Shown here: one piece after another, positions 16,209-23,643 of the stretch
Numbering within the stretch: position 1 is the stretch's first letter
Layout: every line of letters starts with the position of its first letter
Assembly: GCF_051842935.1 (NCBI RefSeq)
Contig: NZ_JBPXRR010000001.1
Coordinates: 186,001 to 250,000, forward strand
Reading direction: 5' to 3'
Length of the DNA: 64,000 nucleotides
DNA from: Pseudalkalibacillus sp051842935
GTDB lineage: Bacteria > Bacillota > Bacilli > Bacillales > Fictibacillaceae
The notes under the pieces: model-generated
Databases searched by the model: none
The model's input: the letters and a program-made list of their open reading frames with translations, nothing else
What the model was told of the DNA's origin: nothing
Position numbers and translations under genes: made by a program

Positions 16209-17423
16209 ATGAACGAGCGGAAATGGTTAAAAAAAGAAGGTGCGAAATGGATCGAGAAAGGTTTGATCGAGGAAGATCAATTGAACGGAATCATTTCGCT
16301 GTACGAAAAGAAGAGCAGCAATTTGTTACCGATATTAGCAAGCCTGCTGATTGGACTCGGTGTCTTGACCTTTATTGCTTCGAATTGGGGGCAAATGAGC
16401 GATCTGTTCCGGTTCTCTCTAATTTGTGCAGCCATAATCGGATTCAACTTGACGGGGCTTTATCTATTAGGAAAGGATAAACGTACGTTAGGGATTGCCT
16501 GGATCGGGATTGGTACTTTGACATTCGGAGCGGGGATTTTCTTAACGGCACAAATTTTCCACATCGTCAGTTATAGTGCAAATGCCTTCGTCTTATGGAC
16601 GCTGATTGCACTGCTTACGTATTTCATCCTGCCGAACCGGTATTTTTATCTGCTTACACTCGTGATCGGTACAGCGGGTCTCATCTATAGTGCAGTGTCA
16701 TTCCAGTCGTTCAGTTTCATTCTTGCTCTCCTTGTTGTCATAGGTGTCGGCATCATCACCCTTAAAGAAAACGAGTCTTTATTCTATCACTTGTATGCAG
16801 GGGCTTTGACGATCACAGGCATTACGTTCCTTGTCGGTTACGATCTGACGTATATTTGGATGACGATTGTATTTCTCTTCATTTATGCAATGAGTGAATG
16901 GGTACCGGCTGAAAAAGCGCAGTTTGCGTATAAAAACATCAGCCTGCTCGGTGTCGTGATTCTCACGTTGGTGCATGTATTCTTGCTGGAAGACATGATT
17001 CGTTACAACGAAAATATAATACCTGCGTCTCTACCGTATTTCATACTGTTATTGATCACTATCGGCCTCATCAGTTGGTCGAAGTATAGAAGGCCATCAG
17101 AATCACATTGGATTGATCTAATCTTATTCGCACCCCTTTTCTTAATTGGGGAAACAGCTGGTGTGTTTTATTTATTACTCGTATTCGGCTATTCGTTATA
17201 CATCCTGGTCGAAGGGTATAAGCTGGAGGATTCCACCCAAATCAACCGGGGGACCTTCCTATTCTTGATCAGTACGTTGGTCGCATACATCCAGCTGGCA
17301 TGGGATTTCCTACCTAAATCCATGTTTTTCCTCGCAGGGGGGATTCTCTTGTTCTTATTAAGCTGGTATTTGGAAAGAAGACGTAGAAAATGGGTGCATG
17401 AAGCGAAAGGAGGTCAATCATGA
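16209..17423 (+). CDS. DUF2157 membrane protein
   Basis: A 404-residue integral membrane protein. A cytosolic N-terminus (about 1-35: WLKKEGAKWIEKGLIEEDQ) typical of DUF2157 is followed by about twelve hydrophobic segments. The biochemical function is unknown. The gene overlaps the next (GDYXXLXY) gene by four bases (ATGA), and the two domains commonly occur as a pair, so they form an operon. GGAGGG precedes the ATG at 16209; an ATG at 16182 lacks a signal. The operon is probably controlled through the palindrome at 16134. Confidence 0.82.
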   Translation: MNERKWLKKEGAKWIEKGLIEEDQLNGIISLYEKKSSNLLPILASLLIGLGVLTFIASNWGQMSDLFRFSLICAAIIGFNLTGLYLLGKDKRTLGIAWIGIGTLTFGAGIFLTAQIFHIVSYSANAFVLWTLIALLTYFILPNRYFYLLTLVIGTAGLIYSAVSFQSFSFILALLVVIGVGIITLKENESLFYHLYAGALTITGITFLVGYDLTYIWMTIVFLFIYAMSEWVPAEKAQFAYKNISLLGVVILTLVHVFLLEDMIRYNENIIPASLPYFILLLITIGLISWSKYRRPSESHWIDLILFAPLFLIGETAGVFYLLLVFGYSLYILVEGYKLEDSTQINRGTFLFLISTLVAYIQLAWDFLPKSMFFLAGGILLFLLSWYLERRRRKWVHEAKGGQS

Positions 17424-17935
17424 ATCGTAAAAAATTGATTTACCTGTTGATTGTCCTTCAGTTGGTCATCCTAGGTGGTATAGCAGGATCTCATTTTATG
17501 ACGCTTCAAACCGGAGAAAGGGTCACTTTAGAAACCGAACCGATTGATCCGAAAGATCTTTTCCATGGTGATTATGTGATCTTGAATTACAAGATATCCC
17601 GATTGCCAGTTTCACTCTGGGCTGATGAAGGAGAGCCTGATTATAATGAAAGCGTGTATGTCGTGCTAAAAGAATCAGGCGAAGTCTATGAAGCGAGCAG
17701 TATCCACAACAATCGACCAGACACTGACGAAGGGGAGGTCGTCCTTAAAGCCATCGTCAGAGGGATGATGGACCATGTAGGGGTGATCCGACTGGATTAT
17801 GGAATCGAACGATATTATGTGGAAGAAGGCACAGGGCGACAGATTGAAGAAGAACGACCCGATCGGGTTGCAATCCGGGTCGCACCATGGGGCCAAGTGA
17901 CGATTGAAGATCTGATCTACACATCTTCTGAATAA
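17420..17935 (+). CDS. GDYXXLXY-domain membrane-anchored protein
   Basis: A 171-residue protein with an N-terminal membrane helix (about 7-27) and an extracytoplasmic domain containing the name-giving motif as HGDYVILNY, preceded by PIDPKDLF. The family is typically encoded with DUF2157 proteins, as here; its function is unknown. Start and stop codons of the pair overlap (ATGA), implying coupled translation. Confidence 0.85.
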   Translation: MNRKKLIYLLIVLQLVILGGIAGSHFMTLQTGERVTLETEPIDPKDLFHGDYVILNYKISRLPVSLWADEGEPDYNESVYVVLKESGEVYEASSIHNNRPDTDEGEVVLKAIVRGMMDHVGVIRLDYGIERYYVEEGTGRQIEEERPDRVAIRVAPWGQVTIEDLIYTSSE

Positions 17936-18008
17936 TTCGATAATAGTTGTGGGGTTTATATACGATCCGTGTTATACTTGATACAAGCCAGCGGGAAGGA
18001 GACATATA

Positions 18009-18365
18009 TTGTCAACTATCAATGTTTTTTTAGACGATGTCCGCTCAGCTCCCGATGATTATGTACTTGCGTCTGATATGGAAGAATGTATTAAGCTACT
18101 GCGTGAAAACACTATCCAGCACCTATCCTTGGATCACGACTTGGAAAATAAGCTGAGGAATGGCTTTATGGTCGTTGAATATATGGTGAGACATAAACTT
18201 TTTGCTGAAGAGACCATTACGGTCCATTCTGCAAACGCTGGTGCGGGGAAAAAGATGTTTCACTACTTGAAAGACGCACAGGAAAGTTTGATTATACCTC
18301 AGAATGTCAGAATTCATTATCATCCATTGCCGTTGAATATAAATAAAAAGAAAAAGCATCCGTAG
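18009..18365 (+). CDS. Stand-alone cyclic-phosphate-processing receiver-like domain (cREC)
   Basis: A 118-residue protein with an N-terminal strand ending in two aspartates (VFLDDVRSAP), then LSLDHDLENKLRNGF and ITVHSANAGAG. This looks like the receiver-derived cREC domain proposed to act on cyclic-phosphate ends of RNA; the assignment is from memory of the family and no reaction is proven. It starts with TTG (18009) 7 bases after AAGGAGA. Its last codons (KKKKHP) lie inside the 5' arm of the terminator. It is monocistronic; no RNA ligase or kinase is adjacent. Confidence 0.65.
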   Translation: MSTINVFLDDVRSAPDDYVLASDMEECIKLLRENTIQHLSLDHDLENKLRNGFMVVEYMVRHKLFAEETITVHSANAGAGKKMFHYLKDAQESLIIPQNVRIHYHPLPLNINKKKKHP

Positions 18366-18379
18366 GGTGCTTTTTTTTT
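18352..18379 (+). terminator. Terminator overlapping the cREC gene end
   Basis: AAAAGCATCC-gta-GGGTGCTTTTTTTTT; the 5' arm encodes the last residues and the stop codon is in the loop region. Confidence 0.85.
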
Positions 18380-18461
18380 GTGCTGTAGAATAAGACGATT
18401 CCTTTGGAAATCTTCGGAAGCAAACTTATAATAGATGGGGTGAGAAAGGAAGCGGTCAAAA

Positions 18462-19688
18462 ATGGACTCAACAAGAAAACCCCTTTGGACGAAACGATTC
18501 ATACTGCTCTGTGCGAGCAATTTCTTATTCTTCATGAGCTTTTTCCTATTGTTGCCGACATTGCCGGTATATTTGGTGGAAAACTTGCAGGCAAGTGAGG
18601 ATCAGGTCGGCTTGATCATGGGAATCTTCACGATTGCCGCTGTATTTGCTCGGCCATTGACAGGCTATCTGATGGACTTGAAAAACCAGAAAGCACTGTT
18701 CTTGATCGCCATCATCGTCTTTGTGGTGGCAACCTTCGGCTATTTAGTCGCACAGACGGTGCTCTTCGTGTTCCTTATCCGCTTCATATATGGATTCGGT
18801 TTCGGTATGTCAACGACAGCTGGTGGCACGATGGCTGCCGAATGGATTCCTGAAGAGCGGAGAGGGGAAGGTCTCGGCTATTATGGTACGTTCATCATGG
18901 TTGCGATGAGTGTCGGACCTGTTGTCGGGGTATACGTGGCCGCCAAAACGAGCTATCAAGGCATGTTCTGGTTCTGTTTTGCATTGTCGGTCATTGGACT
19001 GATCATGGCAAGCCTGTTGCCGAACTACAAACAACCTGGTAAGAAGAATGAAAACATCCGCAAGTTTTCTTTGAAAACGAAAGAGGACTTTCGTTTTTGG
19101 GCGAACGAATTGATAGAGAAAAGAGCAGTGCCGGTTGCTGCAGCCATGATGATGATCGCCATCGTCTTCGGGGGAGTCATCAGTTTCGTCTCTCTTTACG
19201 CAAAAGAGATCGGTGATGCCTCGATCGCAGGGACTTATTTTACCTTATATGCAATTGCGATCGTCATCTGCCGGCCTTTCGCAGGGAAATGGTTTGATCA
19301 GAAAGGACCGAACCGGCTCATCGCATTCGGAACACTCTTTTACTTGATCGGTATGATTGTCCTCGGATTGGCGATGAACAGTTGGATGGTCTATGCCGCA
19401 GCGCTTATTATCGGTATTGGTTATGGCGTTCTCCAACCGAGCTACCAAGCACTCTCGATCCAACTATCACCTTCTCATAGGAGAGGTGCGGCGACTGCGA
19501 CGTTTTTCACTTTCTTCGATATCGGTGTCGGAATCGGATCCTTCCTATTGGGATGGGTCGTCGTTCAAATCGGTTACGGGAACATGTTTCTTACATCTTC
19601 CCTATTCTTGATCGTGTCATACTTCGTTTATATCCGATCAGCCCGGCCAATGGTCCAGAAACAGAAGTGGGCTTTACAAGAAAAATGA
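18462..19688 (+). CDS. MFS transporter
   Basis: A 408-residue, 12-segment major-facilitator exporter, distinct from the one at 11182. Motif A-like GYLMDLKNQKA after segment 2 and GKWFDQKGPNRL in the second half. A motif-C-like stretch (GPVVGVYVA) in segment 5 suggests drug/proton antiport. GAAAGGA precedes the ATG. The promoter of the following ABC-F gene lies within the last codons of this gene. Confidence 0.82.
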   Translation: MDSTRKPLWTKRFILLCASNFLFFMSFFLLLPTLPVYLVENLQASEDQVGLIMGIFTIAAVFARPLTGYLMDLKNQKALFLIAIIVFVVATFGYLVAQTVLFVFLIRFIYGFGFGMSTTAGGTMAAEWIPEERRGEGLGYYGTFIMVAMSVGPVVGVYVAAKTSYQGMFWFCFALSVIGLIMASLLPNYKQPGKKNENIRKFSLKTKEDFRFWANELIEKRAVPVAAAMMMIAIVFGGVISFVSLYAKEIGDASIAGTYFTLYAIAIVICRPFAGKWFDQKGPNRLIAFGTLFYLIGMIVLGLAMNSWMVYAAALIIGIGYGVLQPSYQALSIQLSPSHRRGAATATFFTFFDIGVGIGSFLLGWVVVQIGYGNMFLTSSLFLIVSYFVYIRSARPMVQKQKWALQEK

Positions 19689-19701
19689 CTTCAGCTAAAA
19701 T
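19673..19701 (+). promoter_or_regulatory. Sigma-A promoter of the ABC-F leader
   Basis: TTTACA (19673-19678), 17 bases, TAAAAT (19696-19701); each box differs from consensus at one base. It overlaps the 3' end of the MFS gene and would start RNA near 19708, giving a leader of about 320 bases before the ABC-F start codon. Confidence 0.65.
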
Positions 19702-19721
19702 GGAAGGCATAACCAATGAAA

Positions 19722-19939
19722 GGGTGGAGGAAGCGAGATGATGAATCGATCTGTTGTTCTTTGTATTGTAGTGGCTTGATGACGGGAGAAGTATGCCCAT
19801 TTTTGATAAAACCAAGCCATCACAAAGACGACAGATCGACATCCTCGCACCCCCTTTATCGGCATGACCGGAAAAGGTCTATTTTCTGTACAATCATGTG
19901 CAGAATCAAGAGCAGGGTGTGAAAACACGCTGCTTTTTT
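19722..19939 (+). ncRNA. Structured attenuator leader of the ABC-F gene
   Basis: A long imperfect stem runs from GGGTG/GCGAG (19722-19737) through GATCGATCTGT and GTGGCTT to its partner arm 19812-19854 (AAGCCAT, ACAGATCGA, CTCGC, ACCCC). Its apical loop (19779-19811) contains ACGGGA...GTATGCCCATTTT. Then come a hairpin CCTTTATCGG / CCGGAAAAGG, another (TTCTGTACA / TGTGCAGAA) and the terminator AGCAG-GGTGT-gaaa-ACACG-CTGCTTTTTT (19911-19939). The coding region starts only at 20031. This is the layout of transcription-attenuation leaders of ABC-F resistance genes. It matches none of the common riboswitch consensus sequences I know. Confidence 0.72.
19793..19867 (+). CDS. Possible leader peptide MPIFDKT... 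(24 residues)
   Basis: An ATG inside the conserved apical block, with GGGAG five bases before it, opens a 24-codon frame ending in TGA at 19865. The equivalent frame in the second leader (28495) also begins Met-Pro-Ile. Translation is not proven; base pairing of GGG with CCC could mask this start. Confidence 0.35.
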   Translation: MPIFDKTKPSQRRQIDILAPPLSA

Positions 19940-20030
19940 ATATGCTGACATTTTCATAAGGATGTTGGTCCATTCGTTTTGTGTGATGGTGTCCAAAAAA
20001 CCAACACATAAGAGAAACGAGGAAATAATC

Positions 20031-21578
20031 ATGAGTGTTTTACATGTTAAAGAACTGACCCACGGTTTTGGTGACCGTCATCTATTCAATCAAATCGAGT
20101 TCCGTCTGTTGAAAGGCGAGCACATCGGTTTGGTCGGAGCGAACGGGAGCGGTAAATCGACTTTGCTGAATTTGTTGACCAAGGAGTTGATTCCGGACGG
20201 AGGAAGCATTGAATGGCATCCTGGTGTTGAAGTCGGCTATCTCGTTCAGCATCCAGATTTCAATCAAGATGAAACGATCATGGATTACTTGAGAGGCGCG
20301 TTTGAGCGACTTTATGCAATGGAAAAAGAGATGCTCCGCATCACAGAACGTCTCTCAAGCCCAGATACGACAAACCTAGAGAAGGACTTGGAACGACTTG
20401 GCTTCATTCAGGAAACTTTGGAAGCCAACCAATTTTACACATTGGATGCCACCATTGAAGAAGTGGCAGCTGGCCTCGGGATCACTGCGCTCGGAATGGA
20501 GACGAAAACGAGTCACTTAAGCGGTGGACAGAGGACGAAGTTGATGCTCGCGAAGCTTTTATTGAGTAAGCCGGATGTACTGCTCATGGATGAACCGACC
20601 AACTATCTGGATGACATCCATATCACCTGGCTGCAAAAATACCTGGTGAACTACCCGAACGCTTTTATCCTGATTTCACATGATACGAATTTCATGAATG
20701 AAGTGGCGAAGGTCATCCACCATCTCGAGCATAAACAGCTCACCCGATATGTCGGGAATTATGTAGCGTTTACAGAAGCGTATGAACTACGGAAGAAGCA
20801 AGCGTACCAAACCTATCTCAGGCAACAGAAGGAGATCGAGAAGCTGGAAGACTACATCGCCCGGAATAAAGCGAGAGCATCCACTGCGAAACAAGCGAAG
20901 AGCCGGGAGAAGAAACTCGAGAAAATCGACCGGATTGAAAAACCGACCAACTTACCGACTCCGAGGTTTGCTTTTCGCGTCTGTCGAGAACCGAATCAGG
21001 AAGTGCTTGTAGCCGAAGGCTTGAAAATCGGTTATGAAGAACCACTGCTTGAAGGGCTCGATATGTCGATCAAAAAGAACGCCAAAATCGCATTAACAGG
21101 CTATAACGGAATCGGAAAAACGACGACGATCAAGTCATTGCTCGGGCTGATTGAACCATTAGGCGGACGGGTTGAGATCGGTAGCTACGTGCGCCCGGTC
21201 TATCTGGAACAGGAACTACAGATTCCCATTCAGGATTCCGCCTTACAATACGTATGGTCGCAATATCCTGAAATGAAGGAGAAAGACGTCCGGAAGCAGC
21301 TTGCCAGATGCGGTTTGAGGAATGAGCACATCTATCAACCGATGGATACGTTGAGTGGAGGAGAACAGACGAAAGTGAGGCTTTGTGTTCTGATGATGAA
21401 AGAGAGCAATTTCCTCGTACTGGATGAACCGACAAACCATCTAGACATTCGTGCCAAACAAGCGCTGAAAGAAGCCCTCGAGCTTTATAAGGGAACGATT
21501 CTGCTCGTCTCCCACGAGCCTGATTTTTACGAAGATTGGATAACGGAAACATGGAACGTCGAGGAATGGATTCGATAA
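20031..21578 (+). CDS. yfmM: ABC-F ATPase, YfmM-like
   Basis: A 515-residue soluble twin ABC ATPase that would act on ribosomes rather than transport. Domain 1: GANGSGKST, signature LSGGQRTKL, LLMDEPTNYLD. A charged helical linker (about 235-310) corresponds to the P-site tRNA interaction motif. Domain 2: GYNGIGKTT, LSGGEQTKV, LVLDEPTNHLD. Both Walker B motifs keep the catalytic glutamate. The opening (LTHGFGDRHLF...RLLKGEH) and length match YfmM of B. subtilis from memory. The start at 20031 follows GAGGA. The attenuator leader upstream implies induction by ribosome inhibition or stalling. Confidence 0.82.
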   Translation: MSVLHVKELTHGFGDRHLFNQIEFRLLKGEHIGLVGANGSGKSTLLNLLTKELIPDGGSIEWHPGVEVGYLVQHPDFNQDETIMDYLRGAFERLYAMEKEMLRITERLSSPDTTNLEKDLERLGFIQETLEANQFYTLDATIEEVAAGLGITALGMETKTSHLSGGQRTKLMLAKLLLSKPDVLLMDEPTNYLDDIHITWLQKYLVNYPNAFILISHDTNFMNEVAKVIHHLEHKQLTRYVGNYVAFTEAYELRKKQAYQTYLRQQKEIEKLEDYIARNKARASTAKQAKSREKKLEKIDRIEKPTNLPTPRFAFRVCREPNQEVLVAEGLKIGYEEPLLEGLDMSIKKNAKIALTGYNGIGKTTTIKSLLGLIEPLGGRVEIGSYVRPVYLEQELQIPIQDSALQYVWSQYPEMKEKDVRKQLARCGLRNEHIYQPMDTLSGGEQTKVRLCVLMMKESNFLVLDEPTNHLDIRAKQALKEALELYKGTILLVSHEPDFYEDWITETWNVEEWIR

Positions 21579-21589
21579 TCGGGTACAAG

Positions 21590-21620
21590 AAAAATGACTC
21601 CCTCTAGTGGAGTCATTCTT
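21590..21620. terminator. Bidirectional terminator
   Basis: AAAATGACTCC-ctctagt-GGAGTCATTCTTC between convergent genes; overlaps the last codons of rnz. Confidence 0.85.
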
Positions 21621-22548
21621 CGTTTTTACGCTTATTCAGTTGATAGACGGAGAAATCATGGGCCAATTCTGTATCCGGAAAAACATTCACCGCGCTTTCA
21701 AGCAGTTCGTCAGCTTGATCATAGTAACGGGAGCTGATATGGGTGAGGATCAAACGCTTAGCACCAGCTTGTTTCGCTAATTCAGCGGCTTGATTCGTTG
21801 TCGAGTGGAAGTATTCGATCGCTCTTTCATCCATCCCTTCAGCAAAGGTCGCCTCATGAATGAACAAGTCAGCGTCCTTTGCAAGCTCAACGGTTTTGAC
21901 AGATGGCCGAGTATCACCGCATATCGTTACAACTCTCCCAGGTTGGCGTGGACTAGTGAAATCTGCACCATCGATTTCCCGTCCGTCCTCGAGCGTTACG
22001 GATTTCCCTGTTTTCAAATCACTATACAAAGGACCAGGTGGAATACCAGCTTCTTTCAATTTCTCCACTTGAAGGCGGCCAGGCTGTTCCGGCTCTGTAA
22101 TTCTGAAGCCATACGAAGGAATGACATGCTCAAGCTGGGCAATTTTGATTTCATAGCCGTTATCAAGCTCTACAAAATCATCCTCGAATTCGACGATTTC
22201 TAACGGGTACTTCAGATAGGTCCGGCTCGTTTCAAGCGTGACGGTGATAAAGTCCTTGATTCCTTTCGGACCATAAACCGTGAGAGGATCATCAGCTCCC
22301 TGAAATGATCGGCTCCCGAGAACGCCAGGCAAACCATAAATATGGTCTCCATGCATATGCGTGATGAAGATTTTCGTGATTTGCCATAATTTCAGATTCG
22401 TATGTAAAATCTGATGCTGGGTCGCTTCCCCGCAATCAAACAGCCAAACTTCACCTTGACGATTCGTCATGAATCGCAGCGCAATGGATGAAACGTTGCG
22501 ACCTTTCGATGGGATCCCTGCACCAGTTCCTAAAAATTGAAACTCCAT
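21613..22548 (-). CDS. rnz: Ribonuclease Z (tRNA 3' processing)
   Basis: Endonuclease that trims the 3' ends of tRNA precursors lacking an encoded CCA. The 311-residue metallo-beta-lactamase-fold protein is the usual length for bacterial RNase Z. Visible motifs are FLGTGAGIPSKGRN at the N-terminus (the family hallmark), the zinc motif THMHGDH, CGDTRPS, HEATFAE and the C-terminal LTHISSRY. The ATG at 22548 follows AAAGGATG at good spacing; an earlier ATG at 22596 has none. Confidence 0.93.
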   Translation of the reverse strand: MEFQFLGTGAGIPSKGRNVSSIALRFMTNRQGEVWLFDCGEATQHQILHTNLKLWQITKIFITHMHGDHIYGLPGVLGSRSFQGADDPLTVYGPKGIKDFITVTLETSRTYLKYPLEIVEFEDDFVELDNGYEIKIAQLEHVIPSYGFRITEPEQPGRLQVEKLKEAGIPPGPLYSDLKTGKSVTLEDGREIDGADFTSPRQPGRVVTICGDTRPSVKTVELAKDADLFIHEATFAEGMDERAIEYFHSTTNQAAELAKQAGAKRLILTHISSRYYDQADELLESAVNVFPDTELAHDFSVYQLNKRKNEE

Positions 22549-22709
22549 ACCATTCATCCTTTCGTTACTAGTATACCATCTCGAATTCGTCCTCAAACCG
22601 AACGAAAAAATCAGCCCTGAGACGGATAGAGAACCAACCTCCTGAACGTTATCTGTCTTGTCGAACTGGCTTACACTACAAATAAGAAGAACAAAAAGGA
22701 GCGAAGGTA

Positions 22710-23351
22710 ATGTTTACGAAAGAGAAAACGAAGAAAGTGATCGAGCGAAAAGAAGAAAAGGAATTGGAAGTATCCCTGCAACTAGGAGCTGGAAAGCTTC
22801 AGGTGACGGGAGGAACCAATCAAATTATGGAAGGGACGTTCTCCTACAAAGGCGAAGAAATGGATCCTCATGTGAACTACGAAATCCATGAGAATCAGAA
22901 GGGAGATTTGACCGTCAGTCAGAAAAGTACAAAGGGATGGGATTTCTTTTCTGTAAAACAAGATTGGGAAGTCGCACTGAACGACACACTACCTCTGTCC
23001 TTGAATCTGGCGTTAGGAGCTGGAAAATCGGATTTGAACTTAACGAATTTGAAGTTGAAAGACCTGGTCATTGAAGCAGGTGTAGGAGAAACAAAAATTG
23101 ACCTTTCTGGTGACTGGAAAGAAAGCTTCAAGGTCAAAATCGATAGCGGTGTCGGAAAAACGAGAGTAATGGTCCCGAAGCGAATCGGTGTAAGTCTGGA
23201 TGTCGATAAAGGGGTCGGAAAAATCGATGCTGACTATTTCATGAAGGTAGGAAGCAGTTATCAAAACCAAGCCTATGAAACCGCAGATGTAAAAATTGAT
23301 ATAGATATTGATATCGGCATAGGTGACGTCATTATTGAGCAAATTTCATAA
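22710..23351 (+). CDS. Toast-rack domain protein (LiaF/DUF4097-like beta repeat)
   Basis: A 213-residue protein with no signal peptide or membrane segment. A charged start is followed by an N-terminal toast_rack domain (ELEVSLQLGAGKLQVTGG) and a repetitive beta region in which LGAGKSDLNL, AGVGETKIDL, SGVGKTRVMV and KGVGKIDADY recur about every 20-25 residues, as in the C-terminal beta-helix of LiaF/DUF4097 proteins. The function is unknown; LiaF-type relatives act in envelope-stress signalling but are membrane proteins. Confidence 0.72.
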   Translation: MFTKEKTKKVIERKEEKELEVSLQLGAGKLQVTGGTNQIMEGTFSYKGEEMDPHVNYEIHENQKGDLTVSQKSTKGWDFFSVKQDWEVALNDTLPLSLNLALGAGKSDLNLTNLKLKDLVIEAGVGETKIDLSGDWKESFKVKIDSGVGKTRVMVPKRIGVSLDVDKGVGKIDADYFMKVGSSYQNQAYETADVKIDIDIDIGIGDVIIEQIS

Positions 23352-23362
23352 TTGGTAACCAA

Positions 23363-23392
23363 CGACCCATGTTCGTTAAATGGGTCTTTTTA
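23363..23392 (+). terminator. Intrinsic terminator
   Basis: GACCCAT-gttcgtta-ATGGGTCTTTTTAC. Confidence 0.85.
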
Positions 23393-23643
23393 CTGTTGTA
23401 AAATTTATGAAGACAAGTAAATTGGTTGGAAAACTTCTTTATTCTTCAAAATATTTCAAGATAATAAGGTTCATTGTACTACGAATTTTACCAATTTATC
23501 TCAAATACCTACAAAAATATACCTTTATTCCCCTTTTTCTGAAATATTAAACATAATATTTACAATTTTTCGTCAAATTGCTACTATTACTACAAAAGTA
23601 TTAGATTGCAAGATTTTACTAATTTAGGGGAGGGCATCAATAC
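23393..23643 (+). other. A+T-rich upstream region of the M6 protease gene
   Basis: No open frame with a ribosome binding site and no clear terminator. Many short A and T tracts precede the GTG of the protease. A promoter must lie here but no single pair of boxes stands out. Confidence 0.5.

Noticed and set aside
19716..19922. 68-codon frame in the ABC-F leader
   Set aside because: It runs through both arms of the long stem, lacks a ribosome binding site at its ATG and has no protein-like features; the leader is better explained as RNA.
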